NCBI RefSeq assembly: GCF_030269485.1
Contig: NZ_BSTL01000004.1
Location: forward strand, 248,001-312,000
From: Actinoplanes sp. NBRC 103695
GTDB taxonomy: Bacteria > Actinomycetota > Actinomycetes > Mycobacteriales > Micromonosporaceae
DNA length: 64,000 bases
Reading direction: 5' to 3'
Part shown: piece by piece, positions 9,495-17,229 of the stretch
Position numbering within the stretch: the first letter of the stretch is position 1
Layout: each line of letters begins with the position of its first letter
The notes under the pieces: model-generated
Databases searched by the model: none
What the model was told of the DNA's origin: nothing
What the model saw: the letters and a program-made list of their open reading frames with translations, nothing else
Position numbers and translations under genes: made by a program

Positions 9495-10244
9495 ATGTCG
9501 CGACGTACGTTCTCCGTGGTCGTCCTCGACTCGTTGCTGAGCGTGGCCACCAAACTCCAGGCCGGACCGACGCCCCAGCCGCGGGTCCGGACGGCCGGCG
9601 CCACCCGTGGCCGGCTGTGGCGCGTCCTGATGGTGGCCGGCGTGCTCGCCGCGCTGGGCGGGGCCGCGATGGTGGTCACCGTCCTCGTCCGGACGCCCGG
9701 CGGCTCGACCGTCCGGCCCGAGACGGCGGCGGGCCTGCCCGGTCCGCCGACCCCGCCCGCCGGCACGGACGCGGCTGAGTCCCCGGCCGTTCCCACGACC
9801 CGCCCGGCCCCCGCCCTGACGCTGCCGCCGCTGCCGTCCACCTCCGCGTCGTCGCTGCCGCCCGCGGCCCCGCCCGGCGCCGGCCGCGGACCGTCCGCAC
9901 CGGAGTCGGCCGTCGTGCCGCTGACCGCCCGCTACACCACGTCGTCCGTCACGGCCGGCCTGCTCGGCTACCACCTCGACGTCACCATCACGAACCCGGC
10001 CGCGCGCGCCCACGCGGGCTGGCGCCTGGTCGTCACCCTGCCCCGCTCGACCCTGTCGGTGTCCGGCGTCTCCGGCGCGACCGCCACCCGCGACGGCGCT
10101 GCGTGGACCTTCACCCCCGACGACACGGCGTCACGCGTAGCACCGCGAGGCTCCGTCACTGTCAGTTTCAACGTCAACGGCGCGACGCTCCTCAACGCGG
10201 CCCCGACCGACTGCCAGATCGACGACACCCCCTGCACCACCTGA
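9495..10244 (+). CDS. Single-pass membrane protein with CBM2-like extracellular domain
   Basis: The 249-residue product has a short cytosolic N-terminus, one TM helix at about 39-61, a Pro/Ala/Thr-rich wall-spanning linker (about 62-138) and a C-terminal beta-rich domain. That domain resembles cellulose-binding family 2: YHLDVTITNPA, then AGWRLVVTLP, and a terminal pair of cysteines (DCQIDDTPC). A GGAG Shine-Dalgarno lies 8 bases before ATG 9495. It lies 17 bp after the DUF742 gene and is probably the last gene of the Hsp70/LuxR/kinase operon. It may read out polysaccharide or cell-wall state at the surface. The CBM2 assignment rests on pattern only. Confidence 0.72.
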   Translation: MSRRTFSVVVLDSLLSVATKLQAGPTPQPRVRTAGATRGRLWRVLMVAGVLAALGGAAMVVTVLVRTPGGSTVRPETAAGLPGPPTPPAGTDAAESPAVPTTRPAPALTLPPLPSTSASSLPPAAPPGAGRGPSAPESAVVPLTARYTTSSVTAGLLGYHLDVTITNPAARAHAGWRLVVTLPRSTLSVSGVSGATATRDGAAWTFTPDDTASRVAPRGSVTVSFNVNGATLLNAAPTDCQIDDTPCTT

Positions 10245-10293
10245 CGACCCTTCCCGCCCGCCGCCCAGCGCCCCCAAGCCACTCCCCGCCACC

Positions 10294-10430
10294 GCTTTGC
10301 TCTGCTTACCTATAGGAAGCGCGCCGTTTTCCGGGAGGAAGCGCGCGGCTCGCCGATCGGTTGCGCGCGGTGGACGAATCACGGATGCCCTGGTCACCGC
10401 GGTGCTTCCTATAGGTAAGCAGAGCAAAGG
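10294..10430. repeat. REPIN-like inverted pair, locus 1
   Basis: Two 26-bp arms (10295-10320 and 10404-10429) are perfect inverted copies with core GCTCTGCTTACC / GGTAAGCAGAGC, separated by 83 bp. The same core pair recurs at 16864-17099 and 52713-52816. The pair lies in the gene-free stretch 10245-10731, between the CBM2-like and DUF6069 genes. Nothing else is recognised in that stretch except the 148-bp block that follows. Confidence 0.85.
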
Positions 10431-10451
10431 GGCGCCGGGGGGAGGGGTTGG

Positions 10452-10600
10452 GGCGCGGAGCGCCCGGAGGGTGACCACGCACGCGGAACGAAGGGTGCGC
10501 TCGGCCGTTCTGGACGCGCCAGCGGCCAGGCCGAGTGGGCCCGGCCTCGGCGTGAGCGACGGTCAGCACCACCCACCCAGGCACGACATCAAGCTTTTGA
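10452..10600 (+). repeat. 148-bp dispersed block S, copy 1
   Basis: This block starts GGCGCGGAGCGCC and ends in CATCAAGCTTTTGA. It is about 80-85% identical by eye to the reverse complement of 16910-17057. The conserved interior includes CGGCCGTTCTGGACGCG and GGTCAGCACCACCCAC. It lies just 3' of the right arm of the inverted pair. The remaining 10601-10731 holds only the leader of the DUF6069 gene. Confidence 0.8.
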
Positions 10601-10731
10601 CCTGGGGTTTTGGGGTCAGCGAAAATAAATATGGGAAAAGTTCGGCGAATCTGTCGATCGGGGCGGGGCGCGTTCGTAGCCCTGATGAGAGACCGGCGCA
10701 GGGCCGGTCACCGCCTCACCGGGAGTAACCG

Positions 10732-11157
10732 ATGACCACCACGACCTCCGCCCTCGGCACCGTCCGCACCGCCCCGGCCACCTCGATCCGCCGGATGCTC
10801 GCCGCCGGGGTCGTCGCCACCGTCGTCGCCAGCGCCGCCACCGCCTCCGTCGCGGCCGCCGGGAACGCCGCCGGTATCAGCCTCGACGTGGCGGGGGCGC
10901 CGATCCCGGTGGCCGGGTTCGCGACGCTGACCGCGGTCTTCTCGGTCGTCGGGCTGGTGCTCGCCGCGGTGCTGGCGCGGTTCGCCAAGCGGCCGCGGAC
11001 CGCCTTCGTGCGGACCACCGTCGTGCTGACCGCGCTGTCGCTCGTGCCGGACGTTCTCGCCGACGCCGCCTCTGGTACCAAGGTGCTGCTGATGGTGACG
11101 CACCTGGTCGCCGCCGCGATCGTCATCCCGGCCGTCGCCCGCCGGCTCGCCGCCTGA
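10732..11157 (+). CDS. DUF6069-type four-helix membrane protein
   Basis: This 141-residue hydrophobic protein has four predicted TM helices (about 20-45, 55-80, 95-112 and 118-138) and matches the DUF6069 family. No catalytic motif is visible. A GGAG lies 5-6 bases upstream of ATG 10732. It precedes a YCII/DGPF gene and an ECF sigma factor, a neighbourhood that recurs in actinobacteria, so co-regulation is plausible. Its function is not known. Confidence 0.75.
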   Translation: MTTTTSALGTVRTAPATSIRRMLAAGVVATVVASAATASVAAAGNAAGISLDVAGAPIPVAGFATLTAVFSVVGLVLAAVLARFAKRPRTAFVRTTVVLTALSLVPDVLADAASGTKVLLMVTHLVAAAIVIPAVARRLAA

Positions 11158-11161
11158 CCGC

Positions 11162-11203
11162 CCGCCACTCCGCCAATCCGCCACTTCGCCACTCCGCCAC
11201 TCC
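11162..11203 (+). repeat. 9-bp tandem repeat 3' of the DUF6069 stop
   Basis: About five imperfect copies of a CCGCCACTC unit begin five bases after the TGA of the DUF6069 gene and end just before the AAGGAG Shine-Dalgarno of the next gene. This is one of several short repeats in this window that sit directly after stop codons. Confidence 0.75.
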
Positions 11204-11216
11204 GAAGGAGAAGATC

Positions 11217-11582
11217 ATGAAGCACTACCTGCTGGCCGTGCAGTTCGACTACAGCGCGCCGACGCTGCCGGACGACGAGATCCAGACCGTCTACGGGGAC
11301 GTGGAACGGGTCAACGAGGAGCTCCAGAAGTCCGGGGCGTGGGTGTTCGGCGGCGGGCTGCTCGGCCCGGACAGCGCCACCGTGGTCCGGGCCCAGGGCG
11401 GGAACACCACGATGACCGACGGGCCGTACGCCGAGGCCAAGGAGACCATCGGCGGGTTCTGGGTGATCCGCGCCGCCGACCTCGACGAGGCGCTCGCCTG
11501 GGCCGAGAAGTGCTCGCGGGCCTGCGGCGGGCCGATCGAGGTCCGGCCGTTCGACGACGAGACCGACGCCGCCGAGGCCTGA
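11217..11582 (+). CDS. YCII-related (DGPF) protein, partner of the ECF sigma factor
   Basis: This 121-residue small alpha/beta protein has the signature TDGPYAEAKETIGGFWVI of DGPF/YCII-type proteins. AAGGAG precedes ATG 11217. In many actinobacteria, genes for such proteins sit beside ECF42-group sigma factors, as here (the sigma gene starts 8 bp downstream). The DGPF protein is expected to be part of the target regulon. Its biochemical function is unknown. Confidence 0.9.
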   Translation: MKHYLLAVQFDYSAPTLPDDEIQTVYGDVERVNEELQKSGAWVFGGGLLGPDSATVVRAQGGNTTMTDGPYAEAKETIGGFWVIRAADLDEALAWAEKCSRACGGPIEVRPFDDETDAAEA

Positions 11583-11590
11583 TCCGCGCC

Positions 11591-12784
11591 ATGGATCTGG
11601 AGAGCGTCTACCGGGCGGAGTACGGCCGCTGCGTGGCCACCCTGGTCCGCCTCCTCGGCGACATCAGCCTCGCCGAGGAGGCCGTGCAGGACGCGTTCGC
11701 GGTCGCCCTGGACAAGTGGGACGAGCCGCCGCCGAACCCGGGCGCGTGGATCGTGACCACCGCCCGCAACCGCGCGATCGACCGCCTGCGCCGGGAGTCC
11801 ACCCGCGAGGCCCGGCACGCCCAGGCTCTGCTGCTGCACCAGACCGACGAGCACGGGACCGATGAACTCAGGGAGGTGGGACCGGTGCGCGACGACCAGC
11901 TGCGACTGATCTTCACCTGCTGCCACCCGGCGCTCGCGGCCCTCGCCCAGACGGCGCTCACGCTGCGGCTGCTGGGCGGGCTCGAAGTGCCGGAGATCGC
12001 GCGGGCCTACCTCGTCCCCGAGGCCACCGTCGCCCAGCGCATCGTGCGCGCCAAGAAGAAGATCCGGGACGCCGGCATCCCCTACCGCGTGCCGGGCGCC
12101 GACGAGCTGCCCGCCCGCCTGGGGCCGGTGCTCACCGTGCTCTACCTGATCTTCAACGAGGGCTACACCTCGACGGCCGGCGACCTGGTGCGCACCGACC
12201 TGTGCCTGGAGGCCGTCCGCCTGGCCCGGGAACTCGCCGGCCTGATGCCCGACGAGCCGGAGGTCCTCGGCCTGCTCGCGCTGCTGCTGCTCGCCGAGGC
12301 CCGCCGCCCGGCCCGGGTCGGCCCCGGCGGGGAACTGATCACCCTCGGCGAGCAGGACCGCTCGCTGTGGAACCGGCAGCTGATCGGCGAGGGCCACGAC
12401 CTGGTCCGCCGCTGCCTGCGGCGCAACCGGCCGGGCCCGTACCAGATCCAGGCCGCCATCAACGCGGTGCACACCGACGGGCCGGCCACCGACTGGTCGC
12501 AGGTGCTGGCGCTCTACGACCAGCTGCTGGCCCTCAGCCCGAACCCGGTGGTCGCACTGAACCGGGCGGTCGCCGTCGCCGAGGTGCACGGGCCGGCCAT
12601 GGCGCTGGCCACGCTCGAGGGCGTCGAACTGCCCGGCTACCACCTGCTGCCCGCGACGCGCGCCGACCTGCTGGCGCGGCTGGGCCGCGCCGCCGAGGCC
12701 CGGGCCGAGTACGACGCGGCGATCGCCCTGACCGGCAACGACGCCGAGCGGGCGTTCCTGCTCGGCCGGCGGGACCGGCTCTGA
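11591..12784 (+). CDS. ECF sigma factor, ECF42-like with long C-terminal extension
   Basis: This 397-residue sigma-70 factor has region 2 at about 5-70 (ISLAEEAVQDAFAVALDKW) and region 4 at about 105-160 (LTLRLLGGLEVPEIARAYLV, then EATVAQRIVRAKKKIRD). A long helical extension to the C-terminus contains LYLIFNEGYTSTAG and NRAVAVAEVHGPAMAL. An ECF core plus a TPR-like extension of about 200 residues beside a DGPF gene identifies the ECF42 group, in which the C-terminal domain replaces an anti-sigma factor as the control element. No anti-sigma gene is adjacent. It starts 8 bp after the YCII gene stop. Confidence 0.9.
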   Translation: MDLESVYRAEYGRCVATLVRLLGDISLAEEAVQDAFAVALDKWDEPPPNPGAWIVTTARNRAIDRLRRESTREARHAQALLLHQTDEHGTDELREVGPVRDDQLRLIFTCCHPALAALAQTALTLRLLGGLEVPEIARAYLVPEATVAQRIVRAKKKIRDAGIPYRVPGADELPARLGPVLTVLYLIFNEGYTSTAGDLVRTDLCLEAVRLARELAGLMPDEPEVLGLLALLLLAEARRPARVGPGGELITLGEQDRSLWNRQLIGEGHDLVRRCLRRNRPGPYQIQAAINAVHTDGPATDWSQVLALYDQLLALSPNPVVALNRAVAVAEVHGPAMALATLEGVELPGYHLLPATRADLLARLGRAAEARAEYDAAIALTGNDAERAFLLGRRDRL

Positions 12785-12787
12785 CCA

Positions 12788-12837
12788 GTTCTTCAGGCAG
12801 ATCCAGCTCTTCAGGTCTAGCTCTTCAGGCAGATGTC
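12788..12837. repeat. Tandem partial copies of the VOC gene 3' end
   Basis: The word CTCTTCAGG occurs three times at 14-18-bp spacing, twice followed by CAGAT. The innermost copy encodes the last residues and stop of the VOC protein on the minus strand. The others lie between that stop and the convergent sigma-factor stop. It looks like slippage duplication of a gene end. Confidence 0.75.
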
Positions 12838-13182
12838 GAAGGGGTGCCCGCCCGGGTCGAGCAGCACCCGCCAGCGGTCCGGCTGCGGCTGGGTGTCCGG
12901 CTTGGTGGCGCCCAGGGCGAGCGCCTCGGCCTCGGCCTTGTCCAGGTCCTCGACGTACAGGTCGAAGTGGAAGCGCTTGGGCTGCGCCTCATCGGGCCAG
13001 CCGGGCGCCGAGTAGCCGGGCACCTTGCCCCAGCCGACACTGGCCGAGCCGTCACCGATCATCGCGTACTCGTCGGCGCTGTGCAGGATCTCCCAGCCCA
13101 GCACCTTGCTGTAGAACTCGGCCAGCTCGGCGGGCTTGTCGGCGTCGAGGTTGAACATCGCCAGCGTGGCGAAACCAGGCAT
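12817..13182 (-). CDS. VOC-family (glyoxalase/bleomycin-resistance fold) protein
   Basis: This 121-residue protein has paired beta-alpha-beta-beta-beta modules. FATLAMFNLDADKPAELAEF and FYSKVLGWEI form the first half; FHFDLYVEDLDKAEAEALAL and LLDPGGHPFDICLKS form the second. The terminal DPxGHPF motif is typical of the superfamily. AAGGAG lies 6 bases before ATG 13182. VOC proteins bind metals or small ligands; the substrate cannot be told from sequence. It is convergent with the ECF42 gene and shares the AfsR-like neighbour's strand. Confidence 0.9.
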   Translation of the reverse strand: MPGFATLAMFNLDADKPAELAEFYSKVLGWEILHSADEYAMIGDGSASVGWGKVPGYSAPGWPDEAQPKRFHFDLYVEDLDKAEAEALALGATKPDTQPQPDRWRVLLDPGGHPFDICLKS

Positions 13183-13237
13183 GTCAGATCTCCTTCTCTC
13201 ACGAAGAGATCTTGCCGGGAAAGGCTGACAGGGAACG

Positions 13238-15568
13238 TCAGGATTCCGGAGGTGATTGCGCGGCGAGCCAGCCGGCCACCTGGGCGCGTGAGGAAAAGCC
13301 GAGCTTGCTCAGGATGTTCTCGACGTGGCCCTCGGCGGTGCGCTGGGCGACCACCAGGCGGGCGGCGATCTCCTTGTTGCTCAGACCCTCGGCGATCAGC
13401 GCGGCCACCTCACGCTCGCGCTTGGTGAGGCCGGAGTCGTCGGGGGCGGAGACCGCGCGCTGGGCAGGCGCGGTGCGCTCCAGGGCGTAGGCGACGGCGT
13501 CGGCCGCGTTCAGGGTCAGGCCGCGCTGGAACTGGGCGTTGAAAGTGCGGTCTCCCATCCGGGCGCGGACCGCGGCCATGGTCTGGTCGTGGAAGTCGCC
13601 GAGGCTGCGGAACGCGGCCAAGGACGTGTGCATCGCGTGCCACACCCGCTGGGACGCGCCGAGCAGCCGGGCCGACCGCTGGTCACGATGCTCGTCGGCG
13701 GCCACCCAGGCGAGCGACTCCAGGGACAGCCCGACCCCGAACTGCTCGTCCTCGACCAGGCGGCGGACATCCAGGCCCTCCTTGGCGGCCGCCGCGGCGC
13801 CGGGGTTGTCGCCGTCCCGCCAGCGCAGCACGCTCAACGCCCACAGCGCGAACGAGCGCCACCACACCTCGCCGCTCGCCGAGCCCAGGTCGCGGCAGGC
13901 GGTCAGGTCGGCGTACCCGTCGGAGGGGTTTCCGGAGAGTCCCTTGGCGAGGCCCAGGCAGCACAGCGTCCACATCTCGCCGCTGAGCGCGCCGAACTCG
14001 CGGAACGTGACCAGCGCCTGGTTGAACAGCTCCAGCGCGCGCTCGTTGTCGCCGCTGAACATGGCGATCTGGCCCTCCATCAGCGGCACGAACGCCAGCT
14101 CGATCGACGGCGGCAGCTCGTGCACCAGAACGCGCGTCTCGGCGAGCAGGCGCTCGGCCCGGGGGAAGTCGTTCTGGGTGGTGGCGATGAACGCGGCCAC
14201 CCGCAGCGCCTTGACCCGCGTCCAGTGCTTCTGGGGCGGCAATGCCAGAGCCCGCTCGAGCCAATGTCGCCCCTCGGAGAGGAAGCCGCGGACGAACCAG
14301 TGGTTCTCCAGGTCGGCGGCCAGCCGGCAGGCGACGTTGCTGAGCTGGTGGGAGACGGCGAACTCGAGCGCCACCCGCAGGTTGGACTTCTCGTCCTTGA
14401 GCCGTTGCATGACCGCCGCCTGGTGGGGGCTCACCCAGTTGCGGTCGCCGTAGGTCGCCAGCCGTGCGAACCAGTCCAGGTGACGCGCGGCCACCCGCTC
14501 CTGCTCACCGGCCTCGGCCAGGTGCATGGCGCCGTACTCGCGGACCACCTCGAGCATCCGGTAGCGCGCCCGCGGCCCGTCGCCGATCCTGTTGAGCACC
14601 GACTTGTCGACCAGCGAGGCGATCAGGTCGAGGATCTGCTCGGCCGGCAGGGCGTCGTCGGCGCAGACGTGCTCGGCGGCGTCCAGCTCCAGCCCGCCGG
14701 AGAAGACCGAGACCCGGGACCAGAGCGTGCGCTCCGCGTCGGAGCACAGATCCCAGCTCCAGTCGATGAGGGCACGCAGCGTCTGCTGCCGCGCGGGTGC
14801 GTTCCGTGTTCCACTCGTCAGCAGCCGGTAACGGTCCGTGAGGCGTTCCAGGATCTGATCGAGGGAGAGCGCCCGCAGCCGGGCCACGGCGAGCTCGATC
14901 GCCAGCGGCAGGCCCTCCAGCGCCTGGCACAGCCGGGCGATCGTGGCCGCGTTGTCCTCGGTGACCGTGAAGTCCGGCAGCACCGCGGCGGCGCGCTCGG
15001 CGAGCAGGCTGGCCGACTCGTTGCGGGCCAGCTCGGCCGGGGTCGCCGGGACCTCCGGGTCGGGCACCGACAGCGGCTGCACGGCCAGGGTGGCCTCGCC
15101 GGCGACCCGCAGCGCCTGCCGGCTGGTCGCCAGGATGCGCACCTCGGGGCAGCTGCGCATGAGCAGCGCGGCGAGATCGGCGCAGGCGGCGACCAGCTGC
15201 TCGCAGTTGTCCAGGATGATCAGAGCCTGCTGGTCGGCGAGGAACTCGGCCAGACCGGGAGCGTCCGCGCTGATCGACTCCTCGCGGATGCCCAGGGCCT
15301 CGGCGACCGTCACCGCCACCAGGGCGGGGTCGCGCAGCTCGGCCAGCTCGACGAACCAGATGCCGTCAGGGAAGGCGCGGCGCATCTCGGCGCCGACGCG
15401 CAGCGCGAGGCGGGTCTTGCCGACGCCGCCGCTGCCGGTCAGGGTGACCAGCCGGCTGGTCGACAACAACCGGCGGATCCCGGTGACCTCATGCCGACGG
15501 CCCACGAAGCTGGTCACCTCGGCGGGCAGGTTGCCGAGGGAACCACGCGCGGTCGTGGCAGTGCTCAT
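13238..15568 (-). CDS. AfsR/STAND-type ATPase regulator with LuxR C-terminal HTH
   Basis: This 776-residue protein begins with an NB-ARC-like ATPase. It has FVGRRHEV, the P-loop GSGGVGKTRLAL (45-56), the Walker B LIILDNCEQL and the sensor ILATSRQAL. A TPR-like helical region follows. The LuxR HTH lies at about 705-770 (LTKREREVAALIAEGLSNKE, then QRTAEGHVENILSKLGFSSR). The frame is complete and ATG 15568 is the natural start. This class acts as a signal-responsive transcription activator. The target genes and signal are not evident; the adjacent VOC gene, 55 bp downstream on the same strand, may be one. Confidence 0.93.
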   Translation of the reverse strand: MSTATTARGSLGNLPAEVTSFVGRRHEVTGIRRLLSTSRLVTLTGSGGVGKTRLALRVGAEMRRAFPDGIWFVELAELRDPALVAVTVAEALGIREESISADAPGLAEFLADQQALIILDNCEQLVAACADLAALLMRSCPEVRILATSRQALRVAGEATLAVQPLSVPDPEVPATPAELARNESASLLAERAAAVLPDFTVTEDNAATIARLCQALEGLPLAIELAVARLRALSLDQILERLTDRYRLLTSGTRNAPARQQTLRALIDWSWDLCSDAERTLWSRVSVFSGGLELDAAEHVCADDALPAEQILDLIASLVDKSVLNRIGDGPRARYRMLEVVREYGAMHLAEAGEQERVAARHLDWFARLATYGDRNWVSPHQAAVMQRLKDEKSNLRVALEFAVSHQLSNVACRLAADLENHWFVRGFLSEGRHWLERALALPPQKHWTRVKALRVAAFIATTQNDFPRAERLLAETRVLVHELPPSIELAFVPLMEGQIAMFSGDNERALELFNQALVTFREFGALSGEMWTLCCLGLAKGLSGNPSDGYADLTACRDLGSASGEVWWRSFALWALSVLRWRDGDNPGAAAAAKEGLDVRRLVEDEQFGVGLSLESLAWVAADEHRDQRSARLLGASQRVWHAMHTSLAAFRSLGDFHDQTMAAVRARMGDRTFNAQFQRGLTLNAADAVAYALERTAPAQRAVSAPDDSGLTKREREVAALIAEGLSNKEIAARLVVAQRTAEGHVENILSKLGFSSRAQVAGWLAAQSPPES

Positions 15569-15624
15569 AGGAGAGCACGTTAGTGGGTGTTCACCCCTGC
15601 CGGGATGGCCGGAATCACGCGGAT

Positions 15625-15831
15625 TCAGGCGGGAACCGCGCTCCGGGTCCGGATCTTGGGCGGGTGCGGCGCGACGGCACTACCGTCCGGCATCAGCTCG
15701 CCAGTGTCATCGAAGGTCACCACACCGTTACAGAGAAGGCTCCATCCCTGCTCAGGGTGAGCAGCCACGACCCGGGCGGCGTCGTGGGCGGAATCGGCCG
15801 CCTGGGGGCAGGTCGGCAGGTGCTCGCACAT
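15625..15831 (-). CDS. DUF5999 small protein
   Basis: The 68-residue product matches a small actinobacterial family (DUF5999): MCEHLPTCP at the start, then HPEQGWSLLCNGVVTFDDTG and an APHPP end. Two closely spaced Cys and a later Cys could bind metal. The frame runs upstream of this ATG, but AAGGAG seven bases before 15831 and the family's conserved MC start fix it here. Its function is unknown. Confidence 0.88.
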   Translation of the reverse strand: MCEHLPTCPQAADSAHDAARVVAAHPEQGWSLLCNGVVTFDDTGELMPDGSAVAPHPPKIRTRSAVPA

Positions 15832-16021
15832 GGTCACTCCTTTCCGGCTGCAACTATGGGCCATGTGTTCTCCAGTGGACACGGGCGAACTACCTACGCG
15901 CTACCCGATTTCTGGTGACGCTCAGTCTCCCACTGATCATTACTCCGCGTAACCCCGGAGGCGAAGATTCTTCTCGATACCGCTGTCGAACATCAGCGCA
16001 AGGTGACTGTCGGATAGTTGA

Positions 16022-16852
16022 TCACTTCGATTTCAGAAGCGCTTCGAGCGACGTCGCCGGGCGCCCGGTCAGCTCCTCGACCGCCCCCGAGACGCCCGCG
16101 AGCTCGCCCGCCGCCACCGCGGTGTAGGTGCTCACCCACGCGTCCACCTGCCAGCCCGGAGCGCCGTAGGAGGCGCGCGACGCGTACGCCTCATCCAGGG
16201 TCTCGTCGTGGAACCGGACCGCCCGCCGGGTGACCCGGCTGACGATCGCGGCCATCTCGGCGAACGACAGATCCTGCGGTCCGGTCAGGTCGTAGACCCG
16301 CCCCGCGTGCGACCCCGGCTCCAGCAGCACGGCGACGGCCGCGTCCGCGATGTCGTCCTGCGCCACCACCGAAGCCTTGCCGTCGCCGCCCGGCCCGCGG
16401 ATCACCCCGTCGTCGCCGACCATCATCGGCAGGAAGTCGGCGTACAGGTTGTCCCGCAGGCTGGTGAAGACCAGCCCCTTGGCGCGCAGGTACTCCTCGG
16501 TGGCCCAGTGATCGCGGGCCAGCGTGAAGGTCGCCTCCGGCCCGGCGTTGTAGAACGACGTGTAGACCACGTGCCCGGCCCCCGCGTCGGCGGCGGCGTC
16601 CACGAACGCCCGGTGATGGTCCATCCGGTCGGCGCTCTCCGCCCCCGACACCATCAGCACGGTGTCCGCGCCGTCCAGCGCCCGCCGCACGGCGTCCCGA
16701 TCCGCGTACTCCGCGACGGCCACCTCGGCGTTGCCCAGCCTCGGCGCCCGGCTCGCATCCCGCACCAGCAGCCGCTGCTCGACGCCCTCGTCCGCCAGCA
16801 GCCGGGCGATCCGCCCACCCAGCCGCCCGGTCGCTCCCGACACCACGATCAT
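16022..16852 (-). CDS. NmrA-like NAD(P)-binding oxidoreductase
   Basis: This 276-residue atypical short-chain dehydrogenase of the NmrA/HSCARG type has an N-terminal Rossmann motif (VVSGATGRLGGRIARLL). VVYTSFYNAGPEATFTLARD contains the conserved Ser/Tyr region, and DLTGPQDLSFAEMA is also typical. AGGTGAGG lies just before ATG 16852. The frame continues upstream through a copy of the REPIN-like repeat, so that repeat could be mistaken for the N-terminus; Rossmann geometry supports the shorter start. The repeat lies only 12 bp upstream, within the leader. The substrate is unknown. Confidence 0.88.
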   Translation of the reverse strand: MIVVSGATGRLGGRIARLLADEGVEQRLLVRDASRAPRLGNAEVAVAEYADRDAVRRALDGADTVLMVSGAESADRMDHHRAFVDAAADAGAGHVVYTSFYNAGPEATFTLARDHWATEEYLRAKGLVFTSLRDNLYADFLPMMVGDDGVIRGPGGDGKASVVAQDDIADAAVAVLLEPGSHAGRVYDLTGPQDLSFAEMAAIVSRVTRRAVRFHDETLDEAYASRASYGAPGWQVDAWVSTYTAVAAGELAGVSGAVEELTGRPATSLEALLKSK

Positions 16853-16863
16853 GCCCTCACCTG

Positions 16864-17099
16864 CCCCTTTGCTCTGCTTACCTATACGCACCACCCCGCA
16901 CGATCAAGATCAAAACCTTGATGTCGCACCTGAGTGGGTGGTGCTGACCGCAACTCCCGTCGGGGCCGGGCGCACCCGGCCTGGCCGCTGCGCGTCCAGA
17001 ACGGCCGGCCGCACCCTTCATTCTGCGTAAGTGGTCACCCACCAGGCGCTCCGCGCCACCGACGGGGGGTGATGCGTATAGGTAAGCAGAGCAAAGGGG
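16864..17099. repeat. REPIN-like inverted pair enclosing block S, locus 2
   Basis: The left arm 16864-16890 and right arm 17073-17099 are perfect 27-bp inverted copies with the same core as locus 1. Between them lies block S in reverse orientation (16910-17057). The pair fills the divergent intergenic region between the NmrA-like gene and the alpha/beta-hydrolase gene (16853-17229). Apart from a -10-like box at 17217, nothing else is seen there. Confidence 0.88.
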
Positions 17100-17216
17100 C
17101 GCTGGTGGGGACTCGCCGGGGGTCGAGGCACCGGCCGGCGGCCGTCCCTTCGGCGTCCGTCTGGAAGGGCCGGCCCGGGATCCGCGGCCGTTGCCGTGCC
17201 GCGGGCCGTGAGCCCT

Positions 17217-17222
17217 TAGGGT
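17217..17222 (+). promoter_or_regulatory. -10 box TAGGGT, leaderless type
   Basis: TAGGGT lies 7 nt before the ATG of the alpha/beta-hydrolase gene, and no Shine-Dalgarno is visible. This spacing would place the transcription start at or next to the A of the ATG. No clear -35 was found. Confidence 0.55.
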
Positions 17223-17229
17223 CGGCGGC

